This document shows positions 61,072 through 64,000 of a DNA stretch of 64,000 nucleotides, piece by piece; positions within the stretch are counted from its first letter, which is position 1; each line of letters opens with the position of its first letter. A program made the position numbers and the translations under genes. The stretch spans positions 28,629,685 to 28,693,684 of the forward strand of contig CM054140.1 in NCBI GenBank assembly GCA_028751875.1, given 5' to 3'. Under the pieces are notes generated by a model. That model had not been told where the DNA came from. It searched no databases and was given only the letters and a program-made list of their open reading frames with translations. Source of the DNA: Rapana venosa. Lineage: Eukaryota > Mollusca > Gastropoda > Neogastropoda > Muricidae.

Positions 61072-61240
61072 TGTTTTGAAAAGGGTTATTTCCCCTTGTT
61101 TCTACTGTGAGACTGTAATAAGTGTTGGGTTATTATTAAGAGTATCCTTACCGGCGGGGACTGGATGTAAAAAAGCACATGAGTGCTTATTCATTATCCT
61201 TGAAATAAAAGAATTTGTCATTGTCATTGTCATTGTCTCT
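61072..61240 (+). mobile_element. Retroelement 3' end sharing the SINE family A tail (copy 3)
   Basis: GTTTTGAAAAGGGTTATTTC, TTTCTACTGTGAGACTGTAA, GGGGACTGGATGTAAAAAAG, ending in (TTGTCA)n and a CT tract. Confidence 0.75.
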
Positions 61241-61271
61241 CTCTGTCTCCACATGTGTGTTCTTTTTCTTA

Positions 61272-61607
61272 TATTCATTTCAAGGATAATGGAATAAGCA
61301 CTCATGTGCGTTTTTTAACATCCAGTTCCTGTGTGTATGCAGATTAGTCAATTTTGTCTCTCATTCCCACCAACACACAATGGCCGATGGCCTACTCTTC
61401 CAAAAAGCGGAAGGGATTTTAACATGTCATAAGATTTCTGCATGTGTTTACACACGGGGCCTCGGTTTATAGACTCATCCAAAGGACATTTGGGGGTTGT
61501 GGAGTCGGCACTGATGTTAACTCCAGAGGAAAAATCCTCTTGCAAGAGATTTGAACCCGGGTCAGCAGATCACGAGTGCATCACTCTAACCACAAGGCTA
61601 TCCTCCC
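61272..61607 (-). mobile_element. SINE family A, full length
   Basis: AAGGATAATGGAATAAGCAC, CCAACACACAATGGCCGATG, GGGGCCTCGGTTTATAGACT; the head end has B-box GATTTGAACCCGGG and CTAACCACAAGGCTATCC on the plus strand. Confidence 0.9.
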
Positions 61608-61639
61608 CCCCCCCCCCCCCCCCACAGTGTGTGTGTGTG

Positions 61640-62250
61640 TGAGTTAATATTATTTCATGAAATCCTCCATGCCCCAATAAGGCTCGCATGTAATTTGAAT
61701 ATGTGTGGGAGAGATACCTGGAGTTTATTAGTAAATTAAAATAGTGTAACTGATTGATTGTTTACACTGTTCCATCCCTGATTATTGTTCCCATGATAGG
61801 TACTAGACTAACGTTATGTCAAACAGAACTTGACAATCCCCACCTTTCACTACCCCCCCCACAAAAAAAGCTTTCTGCATAGTCACTCTGTAGCCATTCT
61901 CATTACCAGTCAACATTGCCTCAGTCTGCTTAGGCGTTTACATTGACTAGTCATATCAAATGCTTCCCCCTTGTGCGTGTGTTGTTGATAAACTTTTAAT
62001 CAATTTGTGTGGAGGATATTCTGGATGCTTTTACATGCAGACCTTGGTTTCTTGTCTCATCCGAAGGACATGCGTATATGTACACGAAGGGAATTAAGGC
62101 GCTGGCAAGTATGCACTTTAAGCAGACGTGGGAGATCATAAAAATCCCCACCCGCAGTTCACCACATGCCGCCCAGATATGAACACCAGACTTCACGGAC
62201 CCATGGGATTGCAGTTAAATGGTCTTGACCACGAAATTTTAATTAGATAA
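61640..62250. other. No gene; decayed SINE-like patch at 62025-62225
   Basis: GACCTTGGTTTCTTGTCTCA and TCCGAAGGACATGCG resemble the SINE family A/E body; the rest is unique-looking. Confidence 0.5.
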
Positions 62251-62254
62251 GAAA

Positions 62255-62355
62255 AAATCTCTGAAGCTGCAATGCAGCTGCCTTAATAATGGATAAAAAT
62301 GGTCACCAAAATCTCCAAACTGGTGAATCTTGGAGTTTTAGCTGAGGAACAAAAT
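62255..62355 (+). mobile_element. SINE type-B 3' end fragment
   Basis: GAAGCTGCAATGCAGCTGCC, AATGGTCACCAAAATCTCC, GGTGAATCTTGGAGTTTTAG. Confidence 0.65.
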
Positions 62356-62905
62356 AAGCACACAAAAAACAACACAATAAAACCTACCTCCCCTCCCCCT
62401 GGAAAAAATCCCAACCAAAAAAAAGAAAAGAAGGTTCTTAAGCTGCATATATGGCAGCAGGTGTTTAAAAATTGCCATACACACAATCTCATCTTTTGTG
62501 TGTGTGTACTTACAGTCCACAGTGATTCCAAAGTGTGGAGAGTTAGGTGAGTGCATATTTTGGGGGTATTTCCCAGGGTGTTTATGCTGTGGAATGCTCA
62601 GCAATCAGTCGGGGGAAAAAAAAAAACTTTTGAAGACAATATTCTGTGCAGAGATTTCAGTATATTGATCAAGCTTAGAAGCAAAATCTATGTGTTTTTT
62701 TTTGTTTTTTTTAAAAGAAAAAAGGAATATATATGTGTATAGGCCCACTGATGTTTCAACCAGAGAAACTAACCAAGAAGTCTTACAATTGTCAGGTGTT
62801 TGTTAGGTTGATGTGTCAGCACTATGGAAATCAAGCACAAAAAAACCCAACCTACCTGTCTGTGCTGACATGATTAACTAGAGAAAAGTGCTTTTCTGCA
62901 GCTTG

Positions 62906-62943
<38 letters not shown>
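62906..62943. repeat. (GT)n microsatellite
   Basis: A pure GT run. Confidence 0.96.
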
Positions 62944-62946
<3 letters not shown>

Positions 62947-62983
62947 AGAACATTTAGTGATAAACTTATACAAGCTGGTGAGG

Positions 62984-63322
62984 TATGGAAAAGCCTAGTG
63001 GTTAGACTGTTGGCCTCATGATCTGATGGTCTGGGATTGAGTCACCACAGAGGAGCCTGTTTTAGGGGATTTTGCCCATGAAGTTAACATCAATGCGGAC
63101 TCTACTCGAACGCTCTTTGGATGAGACTGTAAACCAAGACCCCATGTGTGGGAACGTGTTCCACCTTTCGGAAGAGTTAGCCATTGTGTGCTGGTAGGAA
63201 CTGATGACAAAATAAAGAATTTTTTTTTTTAATGCACACAATGGTGGGTAAAAACGGTCACATAAGCAAAATCTCACCATTGGTGAATCTCAGAGCTCTA
63301 GTCGAGGAACAAAATAAAAAAT
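62984..63322 (+). mobile_element. SINE family A/type-B end, full length
   Basis: Head AAGCCTAGTGGTTAGACTGT, B-box-like TGGGATTGAGTC, body GGATGAGACTGTAAACCAAG and AGTTAGCCATTGTGTGCTGG, type-B end ATGGTGGGTAAAAACGGTCA and AGCTCTAGTCGAGGAACAAA. Confidence 0.85.
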
Positions 63323-63329
63323 ACTAACT

Positions 63330-64000
63330 GGTGAGAATGACAAGACAGCAGGAAAGCAGTGCCAGCCTCTCTCTTTCTCTCTCTCTCTCTCACACACAGA
63401 ATATTACCTTTTCCCCACATCCATAATAAAAAAATTTAAAAAATGCACACCCAGTTTGTCTTCACCAGAAAAATTTATTCAAATTACTAAAAGCAAGGTC
63501 ATGATGTAACTGAACCAGGAAAAAAAATCATTCTAAAAAAAAAAAATTATATAAAATATATAATAGCGAAAACTCAACACTAAGTGATCTTATTAAAAAA
63601 ACAAAAAACAAAAGCCAACAACATCCACACACCTTTCATATGAATATATACATTAAAAAAAAAGCAGCTCTTCCATCTTTCAAGTCCACATCCTTGCATG
63701 CTTAAGTGGCATTAATGATGTGGTCTCACACACACACACACGAATTCACTTTTAATTTGTAGATATTTACAAATGTTAATCAATCTCGAACACCTGCCGG
63801 CCAGACAGTCAAAACAAAAAGGTAATTCAACAGATGTCTAATGATGCTACAGCATTTCTAAAGTTATGCACTTTAAACGTGTTTCTTAACCCATATATTA
63901 TTACATGACTGAAGTAAAAAAGAAAAAAAAAGAAGAAAGATTGGTGCTCATGTGTATGCTTACATGTATCCCCCTCCCCAAGAATGCACACACACACACA
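63330..64000. other. Right end: no gene seen
   Basis: AT-rich DNA. A minus-strand AATAAA near 63466 could end a gene lying to the right of the window, but nothing coding is visible. Confidence 0.45.

Overview
The window is animal genomic DNA carrying two complete, multi-exon, convergently transcribed housekeeping genes in a background of repeats. The small exons with GT-AG introns, the SINE families with tRNA-like heads, the L2/CR1-like retrotransposon tails ending in (ATT)n, and the abundant (CA)n tracts suggest a mollusc, probably a gastropod. That assignment is an inference from repeat style, not from a species marker.

Gene 1 (+ strand, 4538-31963) is an FGGY-family carbohydrate kinase orthologous to animal FGGY, described in mammals as a D-ribulokinase. 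I can assemble 15 coding exons, all in phase, giving 545 residues, close to the vertebrate length. Gene 2 (- strand, 59115 down to 40963) is Ran-binding protein 3. It has 17 coding exons and 552 residues, with FG/FxFG motifs and a C-terminal Ran-binding domain. The two genes point towards each other, and their 3' regions meet in a gene-free stretch of about 9 kb (31964-40962).

Layout: 1-4537 holds microsatellites, a tandem duplication and SINE copies. 4538-31963 is FGGY, whose introns hold most of the unusual DNA. 31964-40962 is 3' flanking or UTR sequence with one large minisatellite and a second array that starts just after the RanBP3 stop codon. 40963-59115 is RanBP3, with a complete non-autonomous piggyBac-like element in its intron 5. 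59116-64000 is the RanBP3 upstream region (a perfect E-box palindrome lies close to the start codon), followed by homopolymers, SINE pieces and no recognisable gene.

The most unusual signal is that the FGGY intron minisatellites are anchored on exon edges. In introns 7 and 9 the repeat unit includes the 3' splice site plus the first bases of the next exon, so dozens of near-perfect acceptor copies line up in front of the true one. In intron 6 the array starts at the donor and each unit repeats the donor sequence. Arrays in introns 4, 5 and 10 start within about 20 bases of a donor. In RanBP3 intron 16 an old, decayed triplication of the acceptor and exon-17 edge looks like the same process at a later stage. 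Other points of interest are a SINE with a chimeric tRNA/5S-rRNA-like head, SINEs sitting directly on splice sites, and a run of seven frame-neutral RanBP3 exons, four of which encode versions of one short motif.
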